DNA of 37,024 nucleotides from CAYSPU01 sp964432995 (GTDB taxonomy: Bacteria; Verrucomicrobiota; Verrucomicrobiia; Limisphaerales; JAHDYP01): assembly GCA_964432995.1 (NCBI GenBank), contig CAYSPU010000017.1, positions 1-37,024 on the forward strand, given 5' to 3'. Under the pieces are notes generated by a model, which saw only the letters and a list, made by a program, of their open reading frames with translations, had not been told where the DNA came from and ran no database searches. The position numbers and the translations under genes were made by a program. Of the stretch, positions 7,498 through 16,133 are shown in pieces (the stretch's first letter is position 1; each line of letters opens with the position of its first letter).

Positions 7498-8910
7498 ATG
7501 AGACTTTTGTTGATCGCCCCGGCGAGCGGGCCGTGGCGTGGTGTGGGGCGGGCGCGCTGGTTCAATGGGCGCACCTTCCGGTTCTCCCTGCTCAGCCTCC
7601 TGAGCGTGGCGGCCGTTACGCCGTCCGGGGTTGACATCCGCATCGTCGACGAGCAGGTGGAAGACGTGCCGTGGGACGAGCGGTTTGACCTGGTGGGGAT
7701 CACGTGCATGACGGCGCTGGCCCCGCGGGCTTATGAGATCAGCGCGCGGTTTCGCGAGCGGGGCGTGCCGGTCGTGCTCGGCGGCATGCACCCCACCCTT
7801 TGTCCCGAGGAGGCATCGGCGCACGCCGACGCCGTTGTGGTGGGCGAAGCGGAGGGGATTTGGGATCGCGCCGTGGAGGATGCGCGCGGTGGTTGTCTGC
7901 AGCGCCGCTACCAGAACGCAACGCCGCCGGACCTGCGGGGGTTGCCCCACCCTCCCCGCCAACTGCTGGACGCCGGCCGCTACGCCACCGTCCATGCCGT
8001 GCAAGCGACCCGCGGCTGCCCGCACGGATGCGACTTCTGCGCCGTGTCCGCCTTCTATCGGCAGACGCAGCGGCGGCGCCCGGTGATGGAGGTGGCCGCC
8101 GAGGTGAGCGGTCTGCCCGGGCGCTTCTTCGTTTTGGTCGATGACAACCTCCTGGCCGATCGCGCGTATGCGCTGGAGTTGATGGATGCCCTGCGGCCGT
8201 TGAAGAAGCGTTGGGTAACCCAATGCACGCTGCGCATGGCCCATGACGATGAACTGCGCGACGCCGTCGCCGCGGCCGGGTGTGTCGGCGTGTTCGTGGG
8301 ACTGGAGACGCTCTCCGCCCGCAACCTCGAGGCCGTGGGGAAGGACTGTCATCGCGTCGAGGAGTACCGCGAGGCGATTGTGCGGCTCCATCAGGTTGGG
8401 ATTGGGGTTGAGGCCGGGATCGTCTTTGGATTCCCGGGCGACCGCTGCGAGACCTTCGCGCAGACACTGCGCTGGCTGGATGACCTGGAGGTGGATACCA
8501 TCCTGGTATCGTTGTTCACGCCGCTGCCGGGCACCCGCCGCCATGCCGCCATGGCCGACCGAATCCTGGACCGGAATTGGGCCCATTACGATTTCCACCA
8601 TGTGGTGTTCGCGCCGTGGCAGCTTTCGGCGGAAGCGCTGCAGGCCGGGCACGACTGGGTGACGCGGGAGTTCTACCGTCCGTGGAGGATCCTGCGGCGG
8701 GTCTGGAGGCAGATGTGGCGTCCGCGGGGGTGGCTGGGGTTGCCGTATGTGCTCGCGCTCAACCTGGCCTTCCTGGGCCGGGTGCTCCGTTGGCACATTC
8801 GCGGATGGGATCCGGCGGCCGAGGGACAGCGGCCGCGGTCCGGTCGGTTCTGGGGATCACGGCTCCGCCATTGGCTCCAGCCGGCGCGCGTGGCCTCGAC
8901 AAACCCGTGA
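7498..8910 (+). CDS. B12-binding-domain radical SAM protein
   Basis: A 470-residue protein. Residues 1 to about 140 resemble a cobalamin-binding Rossmann domain: MRLLLIAPASGPW, FDLVGITCMTALAPRAYEI and VPVVLGGMHPTLCPEEA. The radical SAM domain (about 165-370) has the cluster motif CPHGCDFC with C174, C178 and C181, plus VLVDDNLLAD and GIVFGFPGD. The C-terminus is basic and hydrophobic (WRILRRVWRQMW, LGLPYVLALNLAFLGRVLRW) and may sit on the membrane. Family knowledge: class B radical SAM enzymes often methylate or rearrange lipids, tetrapyrroles or natural products. The start ATG lies 1 nt after the lnt stop behind the purine-rich stretch AAAGGAGAAGGG, so the two are tightly coupled. The substrate is unknown; the position between Lnt and Aas suggests a lipid or lipoprotein. 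Confidence 0.85.
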   Translation: MRLLLIAPASGPWRGVGRARWFNGRTFRFSLLSLLSVAAVTPSGVDIRIVDEQVEDVPWDERFDLVGITCMTALAPRAYEISARFRERGVPVVLGGMHPTLCPEEASAHADAVVVGEAEGIWDRAVEDARGGCLQRRYQNATPPDLRGLPHPPRQLLDAGRYATVHAVQATRGCPHGCDFCAVSAFYRQTQRRRPVMEVAAEVSGLPGRFFVLVDDNLLADRAYALELMDALRPLKKRWVTQCTLRMAHDDELRDAVAAAGCVGVFVGLETLSARNLEAVGKDCHRVEEYREAIVRLHQVGIGVEAGIVFGFPGDRCETFAQTLRWLDDLEVDTILVSLFTPLPGTRRHAAMADRILDRNWAHYDFHHVVFAPWQLSAEALQAGHDWVTREFYRPWRILRRVWRQMWRPRGWLGLPYVLALNLAFLGRVLRWHIRGWDPAAEGQRPRSGRFWGSRLRHWLQPARVASTNP

Positions 8911-8933
8911 CTGAAAGGCAAAGAAAGAACCGG

Positions 8934-11132
8934 ATGAAGTCGAAACTCGGAATCGGGCGCGCGTTGCTGTGGTTGACCCGGAGGCTCCTGGAGTTGTTGT
9001 TTGGATTCCGGGCGTACCACGAATCGGTGCTGCGGGCGCCGGGTCCGGTGCTGCTCGTTCCCAACCATCTCTCCTGGCTGGACTGGCTGTTCGTCGGGAT
9101 CTGTCTCGGAGACGACTGGAAGTTCGTGGTGTCCAGCGCCACGGCGGAGCTCAGTTGGCTCCATCGCCTCATCATGATCAACCGCCGGACCTTTCCGGTG
9201 GATGCCACCTCGCCGTATGCCGTCAAGCGCATGGCCGAGCACCTGGCCGCGAATGGCCGCCTCGTGCTGTTCGCCGAGGGCCGCATTTCGCGCACCGGCG
9301 CGCTGATGAAGCTCTTCGATGGGACCGGTTTTCTGCTGTCGCGGACCCACGCCAAGGTGATTACCGCCTACCTGCGCGGCGCCCAGCGGGTGCTTTGCTC
9401 CCCGCACCCGGGATGGCACCGGTGGTTCCCCCGCGTCTCGGTCCATTTCAGCGATGTTCTCACACCTCCAGTGCTGACCCACCTGAGCGCCGCCCAGGCC
9501 CGACAGAAACACACCGACTGGTTGCGGGACCGCATGATGTCCCAGCAACTGCAGGTGGAAACCCAGACGGGCCCCACCGACCTGCTCGCCGCCGTCGTCG
9601 CGGCCGCCCGTGATCAGCCCAAGAAGATCATCCTCCAGGATGGCTCCCTGAAACGCCTCACCTATCGGGAACTCCTCCTGGGGGCCAGCGTTCTCGCCCG
9701 CGAATGGCCCGCCCGGCTGCAGAACACGACCGCGTCCGATCGCGCCGGGCGCGTGGGCGTGCTCCTCCCCAACGTGAACGCCCTGCCCGTGGTGCTGCTG
9801 AGCCTCTGGTCCGCCGGCCGTGTTCCCGCCATCCTCAACTTCTCGACGGGAACCGCCACCATGCTGACGTGCGCGCGTCTGGCCGGACTGCGGCAGGTGA
9901 TCACCTCGAGGGCGTTCCTCGAACGCGCCAAGCTCGACGCTCGCGCCCTGACCGATGGCGGACTTGAACTCGTCTATCTGGAGGACGTGCGGGCGCGGAT
10001 CACCGTGGGGCGCAAGCTGGGGGCAGCCATTCGGCAACGGATCCGGCTCGGGATGTCGTCGGCCCATTTGGCGCCCGGGGACCCGGCCGTGGTGCTGTTC
10101 ACCAGCGGTTCCGAAGGCACCCCAAAGGGGGTCGAACTCACGCACGCCAACCTGCTGGCCAACATCCGCCAGGTGCTCTGCGTGTTGGACATGGTCGACA
10201 CGGACCGGTTCTTCAGCGCGCTGCCGTTGTTTCATAGTTTCGGCCTGACAGCGGGCGTCCTCCTGCCACTGGTTCGCGGGATCTACACGTTTCTTTACCC
10301 GTCGCCCCTGCACTACCGGGTGATCCCGACGGTCTTCTACAACCTGAACTGCACGGTGATGTTTGGCACCAACACCTTCCTGAATGGCTACGCGCGCAAA
10401 GCCAATCCTTATGACTTCCGGGTGCTGCGGTTTCTGGTCTGCGGCGCGGAGAAGCTCCAGGAATCCACCGTTGACCTTTGGTCCCGGCGCTTTGGCGTGC
10501 GCGCCCTGGAAGGCTACGGCGCCACCGAATGCAGCCCCGTGCTCGCGGTGAACTCGCCGATCTCCGCCCGCTTCGGCTCCGCGGGCCGGTTTCTGCCCGG
10601 CATCGAACACCGCGTCGAACCGGTCGAAGGCGTCGACGAAGGCGGCCGCCTGCTCGTGCGCGGCCCGAATGTCATGCGCGGGTACCTGAACCCCGAAGCC
10701 AACCGCCAGTTCCAGGCCCTCGGCGGATGGTACGACACCGGGGATATCGCGCGCGTCGACGACGACGGCTTTGTCCACATCTGCGGGCGCTTGAAGCGTT
10801 TCGCCAAGGTCAGCGGTGAAATGGTCAGCCTTGCCGCAATCGAGGATGCCCTCGCCGGCGCGTTTCCCCATTACGGCTTGCGTTGTCAGGTCGCCGTGAT
10901 CAGCCAACCGGACGAAGACAAAGGCGAACGCCTCATCGCCGCCACCAACGAACCCAAGCTCCGCGTCGACGAAATCCGCGACGTCATCCGGACGCGCGGG
11001 CTCAGCAACCTCTGTGTGCCCCGCGAGGTGCGTTTCCTGCGCGAGATCCCGAAGCTGGGTACCGGCAAGGTCGCCCACCGGGAACTCGAGAAGATGATCG
11101 CGGAGACTCCCAGGGAGACCGGGAGTCGCTGA
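8934..11132 (+). CDS. aas: Aas: 2-acylglycerophosphoethanolamine acyltransferase / acyl-ACP synthetase
   Basis: A 732-residue two-domain protein, close in length to E. coli Aas (719). Residues 1 to about 200 are a PlsC-type acyltransferase with the NHLSWLD motif (H45, D50) and FAEGRISRTGALMKLFDGTG. Residues about 215-725 are an AMP-forming acyl-ACP synthetase with FTSGSEGTPKGVELTH near 389, LPLFHSFGLTAG, FLYPSPLHYR, GYGATECSPV and WYDTGDIARVDDDGF. Many of these blocks match E. coli Aas almost word for word. The enzyme charges fatty acid onto ACP and reacylates lysophospholipid on the inner face of the membrane. Start: ATG 8934; an in-frame GTG at 8907 overlaps the upstream stop (GTGA) and would add nine residues. 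It is the last gene of the tight MFS-lnt-radical SAM-aas run. Confidence 0.95.
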   Translation: MKSKLGIGRALLWLTRRLLELLFGFRAYHESVLRAPGPVLLVPNHLSWLDWLFVGICLGDDWKFVVSSATAELSWLHRLIMINRRTFPVDATSPYAVKRMAEHLAANGRLVLFAEGRISRTGALMKLFDGTGFLLSRTHAKVITAYLRGAQRVLCSPHPGWHRWFPRVSVHFSDVLTPPVLTHLSAAQARQKHTDWLRDRMMSQQLQVETQTGPTDLLAAVVAAARDQPKKIILQDGSLKRLTYRELLLGASVLAREWPARLQNTTASDRAGRVGVLLPNVNALPVVLLSLWSAGRVPAILNFSTGTATMLTCARLAGLRQVITSRAFLERAKLDARALTDGGLELVYLEDVRARITVGRKLGAAIRQRIRLGMSSAHLAPGDPAVVLFTSGSEGTPKGVELTHANLLANIRQVLCVLDMVDTDRFFSALPLFHSFGLTAGVLLPLVRGIYTFLYPSPLHYRVIPTVFYNLNCTVMFGTNTFLNGYARKANPYDFRVLRFLVCGAEKLQESTVDLWSRRFGVRALEGYGATECSPVLAVNSPISARFGSAGRFLPGIEHRVEPVEGVDEGGRLLVRGPNVMRGYLNPEANRQFQALGGWYDTGDIARVDDDGFVHICGRLKRFAKVSGEMVSLAAIEDALAGAFPHYGLRCQVAVISQPDEDKGERLIAATNEPKLRVDEIRDVIRTRGLSNLCVPREVRFLREIPKLGTGKVAHRELEKMIAETPRETGSR

Positions 11133-11213
11133 TTCGCCTGCCACAACTGAGCCGATTCCTGCCAGCAACAGACGCTGCGCGGGACAACCCAGCCCCAGGG
11201 TCCGCAGTGTCTT

Positions 11214-11348
11214 GATCCGCGTTGATCCCGCCATCCGCGGTGCTCCCCCCAAGAACGACGGTCACTCGGCCAGCGACCGCGAAGCCAATCCGACCCCGGT
11301 GCCTGCACTCCTTGGTTCCACCGCGGATGGGCGCGGATGGCCACGGAT
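11214..11348. repeat. Inverted-repeat element, family 1, copy 2
   Basis: Left arm at about 11214-11243 ends CCATCCGCGGTGC. Right arm at 11318-11348 contains CCGCGGATGGGCGCGGATGG then CCACGGAT. Order and spacing match the copy at 3081-3196, including a shared ATCCGCGGTGCTCCC and a CTGCACT block just before the right arm. It fills most of the 310-bp gap between aas and the FG-GAP gene; the rest of the gap (11133-11213) shows nothing recognisable. Confidence 0.72.
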
Positions 11349-11442
11349 AACAAGAGAACCGCGGTTCCCCGAGTTCCATCCGCGGTGCTCGACCGAGTAC
11401 GGGTTTGCCGGCGAGCCAGGGATAGGGCAGAGTGCTGTCCGC

Positions 11443-13770
11443 ATGGCCCAGCCCTCCCATGCCCGACGTTGGTTCTTCCTGGTGACCATTGCGCTCATCA
11501 TCGGTGTCGGCGTTTGGTGGTTGGCCGATCGACCTCTTCCCGTCCCGGACACGGCGCGGGTGAGAGATGTTCAGCTTCGCGAGTTGGCCCGCCGCCTCAC
11601 TCAACTTGAGATGCAGGAACGCCACGCGGACGAAACGACCTGGGCGCTCGAACTGGCGGGAGCACCCTGCGGCCAAGTATTCGAGAACCTCTGGGACCGC
11701 CTCAACTCTGCCTCCAATGCGCTCCCCCTGCTGGGCTCGGTGCCCTTTGGCGAAGCGATCGTCGCTTCCCTGCAGAGGACCACCGTGCTGGGCAACGGCT
11801 GGATCGCCCACGAACCCGGCCCCCATCGCCAGAACTGGAGCCACGCCGATTGGGTGCGGTTTCTGTCGGCCCTCGAGCAACGGGGCTGGCGCCTCGAGCG
11901 CACCGAGTTCCGCCACCTCCGGTTCATCCCCGACGCCAGCGGGCGCCCCAAGCGCAGTGTGTTCTCCGGCTCCGCCCATCTCGAGAGCCGGCAACTCGAC
12001 CGCCGCGTCATCGTGGAAGGCGACTTCACCGTCGACTGGCAGCCGGCCGCGCATCCGACGCAGTTCCCACGGATCGTCCGCATCGACGCCAGCGCCCTCG
12101 GCCTGCATCAGGGACCAGCCAAACCGGCTTTCCGTGAGGTCCTGCACGACACGGTCGCGCCATTTGAGAAGTCGTCCTTCATCGATCCGTTGATTCTGCG
12201 CGACCTGGATGGCGACGGCAGTTGCGAGATCATCCTGGCGTCCCGGAACCGGGTTTACCATCGCGAACCAGACGGACGATTCGCGCCCCGCGAGCTCCTC
12301 GCGCATTTCCCCGGCCTGCTGTTCACGGCGATCCTGGCGGATTTCACCGGTGACGGAGTGCCGGACTTTCTCGGGGCGCGCTTCGAGGGGTTGGTGCTCT
12401 TTCCCGGGGCACCGGATGGCGTGTTTCGCGACCCCGGCCGGAGTTCCTGGCAAGCCGGGCAGCGACTGCGCTACGGACAGGTGCTGACCTGCGGCGACGT
12501 GGACGGCGACGGCGACCTCGATGTCTGGCTTGGACAATACAAGAACCCCTACGATCGCGGGCAGATGCCGACTCCGTACCACGACGCCAATGATGGGAAC
12601 CCCGCCTACCTCCTTCTGAACGATGGCCAGGGTAAGTTCACGGACTGGACGGAATCGGCCGGGCTGGGCCTCAAACGTTGGCGCCGGTCCTACGGCGGTT
12701 CATTCGTGGACCTCGACGACGACAACGATCTCGATCTTCTGGTCGTGAACGACTTCGCCGGCTTGGACCTCTACCGCAACGACGGGCGCGGCCGGTTCGT
12801 GCCCGCCCACGAGTGGATCGAGGACGGACGCGGCTTCGGCATGGCTCACACAATGTCCGACTTCGACCGGGACGGCCAGTTGGACCTGCTCGTGACGGGA
12901 ATGCACTGTTCCACCGCCTTGCGCCTGGATGCGCTCGGTTTGCGCCGCCCCGGCTTCGAGACCACCATGGACGCCCATCGCGGCGCCATGACCCGCGGCA
13001 ACCGGCTCTGGCTCCGACGGGGCCAGCAGTTCGCGGAGACGCCGCTGGGGGAGTCGGTGGCCCGCTCCGGCTGGTCCTGGTCGCCCGCCGCCGCCGACTT
13101 CAACAACGACACCTATCCCGATCTCTACGTCGCCAACGGCCACGAGACGCGGCAATCCGTGCGGGATTACGACGAGGAATTCTGGCGCCATGACATCTAC
13201 GTGGCCTCGTCGCAAGAGGACCCGGTACTCAACGCCTATTTCGGCGGCAAGTTCCTCAGCACCCGGGGACGGGGATGGTCTTACGGCGGCTATGAAGCCA
13301 ACCGTCTCTTCCTTAACCAGGCGGGACGCCGCTTCCACGAGGTCGCCTTTCTCGCCGGCGTGGCCATGCCGGAGGATTCACGCAATGCGGTGGCCGCCGA
13401 CCTCGACGGCGATGGACGGATGGATCTGGTGGTGACGACTTTTGAGGTCTGGCCGGAGGTGCGGCAAACGGTTCGCGTGTTTCGGAACGAACTGGCCGAG
13501 ACGGGCAACTGGATTGCCTTCCGCCTCCGCGGTCCCGCCCCCCACCATTCGTCGAGTGGCGCCCGGGTGCGCATCCGCCACGACGGCGTCACCCAGGTGG
13601 GATTGGTGCTGACTGGCGAGTCGCATCGGGTCCAGCCACCGGAGGTCGTTCATTTCGGCCTTGGGGCGTCCGCGAACGTCGAGCACGTCGAAGTCCGGTG
13701 GATTCCTCGAGGATCGCTGGAGCTGACGAATCTGGCGGCCAATCGCGTCTGCGACGTCAAGGCACGGTAG
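11443..13770 (+). CDS. Membrane-anchored FG-GAP/VCBS repeat protein with ASPIC/UnbV-like C-terminus
   Basis: A 775-residue protein. An N-terminal anchor, WFFLVTIALIIGVGVWWLA (residues about 10-30), is followed by a non-repetitive region. From about residue 240 to 670 come FG-GAP/VCBS blades with calcium-binding loops: DLDGDGSCEI, DFTGDGVPDF, DVDGDGDLDVWLG, DLDDDNDLDLLVV, DFDRDGQLDLLVTG, DFNNDTYPDLYVANG and DLDGDGRMDLVVT. The end has a GARVRIRHDGVTQVG...HFGLG block typical of ASPIC/UnbV (CRTAC1-like) proteins. Such proteins form extracytoplasmic beta-propellers, usually of unknown ligand. Start: ATG 11443; the open frame continues upstream to 11212 through the repeat element, which is not protein-like. 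Whether it belongs to the aas operon is doubtful because of the repeat-bearing gap. Confidence 0.88.
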   Translation: MAQPSHARRWFFLVTIALIIGVGVWWLADRPLPVPDTARVRDVQLRELARRLTQLEMQERHADETTWALELAGAPCGQVFENLWDRLNSASNALPLLGSVPFGEAIVASLQRTTVLGNGWIAHEPGPHRQNWSHADWVRFLSALEQRGWRLERTEFRHLRFIPDASGRPKRSVFSGSAHLESRQLDRRVIVEGDFTVDWQPAAHPTQFPRIVRIDASALGLHQGPAKPAFREVLHDTVAPFEKSSFIDPLILRDLDGDGSCEIILASRNRVYHREPDGRFAPRELLAHFPGLLFTAILADFTGDGVPDFLGARFEGLVLFPGAPDGVFRDPGRSSWQAGQRLRYGQVLTCGDVDGDGDLDVWLGQYKNPYDRGQMPTPYHDANDGNPAYLLLNDGQGKFTDWTESAGLGLKRWRRSYGGSFVDLDDDNDLDLLVVNDFAGLDLYRNDGRGRFVPAHEWIEDGRGFGMAHTMSDFDRDGQLDLLVTGMHCSTALRLDALGLRRPGFETTMDAHRGAMTRGNRLWLRRGQQFAETPLGESVARSGWSWSPAAADFNNDTYPDLYVANGHETRQSVRDYDEEFWRHDIYVASSQEDPVLNAYFGGKFLSTRGRGWSYGGYEANRLFLNQAGRRFHEVAFLAGVAMPEDSRNAVAADLDGDGRMDLVVTTFEVWPEVRQTVRVFRNELAETGNWIAFRLRGPAPHHSSSGARVRIRHDGVTQVGLVLTGESHRVQPPEVVHFGLGASANVEHVEVRWIPRGSLELTNLAANRVCDVKAR

Positions 13771-14043
13771 GAGGCGCTTCCTGAACTTGTTGGCTTTGTC
13801 GCGCCACGGGTGGCAGCCGCAACAGGCGTTTCTCTCCCGCCGCGTCCCGCATCCACTGTCGGCCTCCGAGACTTTTTGGGCCGATGACTCTCCGCCAGGT
13901 CCGCTCCGTTCTTTTCCCTTTTCCGCGGCGCGGCATTCCCATAGGCTCCGCGACGAGGTCCCCATGCGAGCGCAGACGGGCATGGCCGTCGCCGGCAAGA
14001 TTGACGTGCGAAGGACGGCGGTTTCCGGTTAACTCCTTCACAC
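13771..14043. other. 273-bp gene gap, no feature recognised
   Basis: The stretch between the FG-GAP gene and the OLD-like gene. Open frames exist on both strands but none has a recognisable protein sequence. It does not match the window's repeat families. It must hold the promoter for the OLD-like gene, but no convincing -35/-10 pair was found. Confidence 0.4.
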
Positions 14044-15846
14044 ATGCGCCTGCTTCATTTCATTGAGGTCGAGAACTTCAAGCGCTTCGGCGGCACGCAG
14101 CGCATGAAACTGGACCATCCCGCGGTCCTGATTGGGCCAAACAACTGTGGCAAGACGAGCGCCATCCAAGCCATTGCCTTGTGGTCGCAGGCGGTGAAGA
14201 CCTGGCTGGATGCCAAAGCCGAGACGGCCGCCAGGGAGCGAACCGCCACGGCGTTGAACCGGCTGGCGATCACCGCCGTACCGGTGCAGAAAACGCGCTA
14301 TTTCTGGTACAACACCCGCGTGCATTCCGGCCGGGACAGCGTGCCCATGTCCATCTCGGTGGGCGTGTTTTGGAGAGGGCAGGTTGTGCCGGTCAAGATG
14401 AAGTTCCGGCATCAGGGGGACGAGTTGGTGTATTGCACCCCCGACGACGCGGCCCTGACTGACTTGGAACTGCTGCACCACGCCGCCGGCATCAACGTCG
14501 AACTGCTCTATCCCATGTCCGGCCTTGCCACGGAGGAGCCGGTATTGAAGCCAGGCCGGATCAATGTGCTGCTGGGCTGGGGAGAGACGGCGTCGGTTCT
14601 GCGGAACCTCTGCCTCATGGTGGCGCGCGAGGCCCCCCAGGATTGGCTGCGCATCGTGGGCTTGATGGCGCGTCTGTTCGCAGTAAGCCTTGGCGAGCCA
14701 ATGGAAACACCGCGCGGCGCGATCGAGCTCTTTTACGAACAGCCTGGCGTGAAGGAGAAGCTGGACGTGGCGGTGGCCGGACGCGGCTTCCAGCAGTTAC
14801 TGCTCGTCTTCGCCTACCTGTTTTCGCACAAGCGGAGCGTGCTGCTGATTGACGAACCGGATGCGCACCTCGAAATCCTGCGCCAGAAGCAGGTGTATGT
14901 TCTCTTGCGCGAAATCGCCCACGACAACGGCTCGCAGGTGGTGCTGGTGACCCATTCGGAAGTCATTCTCGACGAAGCGCTGGATCACAACCTGACGCTG
15001 CTGCTCGAAGGGAAGGCGGAAGATCTGGCGGCGAAGACGGACATCCGCAATGCGCTGAAGCACTATGGGGCGGAGCACTACGTCAAGGCGCGGGAGTGCG
15101 GCTACGTGCTGTATGTCGAGGGGAGCACGGACGTGGACATGCTTCGGGCGCTCGCGGAGCGCACGGGCCATTCCGTGGCGGGAGTCTGGGATGAGCGGAT
15201 CAACGCCTACTACGTACAGGACAACTTTCCGGAGACTTCGCTGGCGAGCGAATTGGAGCGTGTCGAAGGCGGTTTTGGGGTCACGCCCAAGGCCCATTTC
15301 TTCAGTCTGCGCGGTTTGCTCCCCGGACTCTGCGGCGCGGCCATTCTCGACAACGATGGCAAGGGGCGGATCGGGAGCGATGAGGGCGGCTTGGTTATCA
15401 GCTACTGGCAGCGCTACGAGGCCGAGGACTATTTCATCACACCGGAATTGCTCGCGGCCTTCGCGACGGAAGCGTATCGGGACATGGAGTTGTTTGACGG
15501 TTATCGCCAAGCCATCCGTGAGGTGCTCGATCTCCTCACGCTGGAACAGGTTTTCGGAGGTTCGGAACACGATTTCCGGGTTTATAGGCAGGCACATCCG
15601 GAAGCGGCTCGATTGATTTGGGAAACCAAGACGGAGCGCAAGAAACTGAGTGCTTTTGCCGAGGAGTTCTTCCGCCGGCTCGCGGATCGCATCAGCCTGC
15701 CGATGCTGCTGCGCAAGGGTGAGCTTCACCGTTTGGTGGCGAAGGCAGACCCGGCCCAGATTCCGGCCGAGGTCAAAGAGAAACTGGATCTGCTGGAAAG
15801 GCTGTTTCGCTCTGGCCGCCCCACGGAAGCCGTCGCGGGTGATTGA
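14044..15846 (+). CDS. OLD-like ATPase-TOPRIM nuclease
   Basis: A 600-residue protein with an SMC/ABC-type ATPase followed by a TOPRIM domain. Walker A is GPNNCGKTS (G31, K37, T38). An AGRGFQQLLLVFAYLF signature-like segment precedes Walker B, VLLIDEPDAHLE (D270, E271), and the switch histidine lies in LVTHSEV. The TOPRIM acids are E359 in LYVEGSTDVDML and D436/D438 in AILDNDGKG. This is the layout of OLD-family nucleases, which take part in phage defence (P2 Old; GajA of Gabija is a relative). No UvrD-like helicase gene adjoins it, so it is not a Gabija pair; a single-gene OLD is the simpler reading. A 50-codon ORF begins 5 nt after the stop. Upstream, 273 bp separate it from the FG-GAP gene. 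Confidence 0.85.
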   Translation: MRLLHFIEVENFKRFGGTQRMKLDHPAVLIGPNNCGKTSAIQAIALWSQAVKTWLDAKAETAARERTATALNRLAITAVPVQKTRYFWYNTRVHSGRDSVPMSISVGVFWRGQVVPVKMKFRHQGDELVYCTPDDAALTDLELLHHAAGINVELLYPMSGLATEEPVLKPGRINVLLGWGETASVLRNLCLMVAREAPQDWLRIVGLMARLFAVSLGEPMETPRGAIELFYEQPGVKEKLDVAVAGRGFQQLLLVFAYLFSHKRSVLLIDEPDAHLEILRQKQVYVLLREIAHDNGSQVVLVTHSEVILDEALDHNLTLLLEGKAEDLAAKTDIRNALKHYGAEHYVKARECGYVLYVEGSTDVDMLRALAERTGHSVAGVWDERINAYYVQDNFPETSLASELERVEGGFGVTPKAHFFSLRGLLPGLCGAAILDNDGKGRIGSDEGGLVISYWQRYEAEDYFITPELLAAFATEAYRDMELFDGYRQAIREVLDLLTLEQVFGGSEHDFRVYRQAHPEAARLIWETKTERKKLSAFAEEFFRRLADRISLPMLLRKGELHRLVAKADPAQIPAEVKEKLDLLERLFRSGRPTEAVAGD

Positions 15847-15851
15847 CGGCC

Positions 15852-16004
15852 ATGCCCGGACGGACCACCGACCGCGCCTTCGAGGCCTGCGTTATGGAAG
15901 TCCTTCTCATGTCTGGCGGCTGGAAGTCCGTCGACAAGGCGGCGTTGGCGCAGTTGCAGGAGCAGGAGCTTGGGACATGGTACCGTCATCCGCCGCCGGT
16001 CTGA
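15852..16004 (+). CDS. 50-residue ORF, possible HsdR N-terminal stub
   Basis: Starts 5 nt after the OLD-like stop; a second in-frame ATG follows at codon 15. The product begins MPGRTTDRAFEACVME and continues VLLMSGGWKSVDKAALAQLQ. This resembles the first 30 or so residues of some type I restriction HsdR subunits (a pattern like ...AFE...LL..GGW...D...), after which the frame stops. It could instead be a genuine small partner of the nuclease. No remaining HsdR sequence was found downstream. The resemblance is from memory of the family, not from a search. Confidence 0.45.
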   Translation: MPGRTTDRAFEACVMEVLLMSGGWKSVDKAALAQLQEQELGTWYRHPPPV

Positions 16005-16048
16005 GTCTGGCGGTGAACTGCCCTTCCAAGCGTTCTCCGGGGAACCGG

Positions 16049-16090
16049 CTCGGGTAGCCGCTCCCGAGAAGCATGCCAGAAATCATGCTT
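16049..16090. terminator. Two adjacent hairpins between the 50-codon ORF and topoisomerase III
   Basis: CTCGGG (16049-16054) pairs with CCCGAG (16063-16068). AAGCATG (16069-16075) pairs with CATGCTT (16084-16090) around an 8-nt loop. There is no clear T-run, so termination is only a possibility. Confidence 0.35.
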
Positions 16091-16133
16091 GCGCACTCTG
16101 ACCGGTGCTTGGTAAAGGCTACGCTCCTTCGTT

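Noticed and set aside
7498..8910. Assignment of the radical SAM gene to hopanoid methylase HpnP
   Set aside because: Domain order is similar, but no hopanoid genes (shc, hpn) are in the window and the sequence alone does not settle the substrate.
8673..11252. 859-codon minus-strand frame across aas
   Set aside because: Shadow of the intact Aas gene; no recognisable domain or signal.
13781..14041. 94-codon minus-strand ORF in the gap before the OLD-like gene
   Set aside because: Basic, low-information sequence with no homologous pattern; overlapping frames of similar length exist on both strands.
14044..16004. Gabija-type two-gene defence system
   Set aside because: The ATPase-TOPRIM protein fits GajA only in general layout, and no UvrD-like GajB helicase adjoins it.
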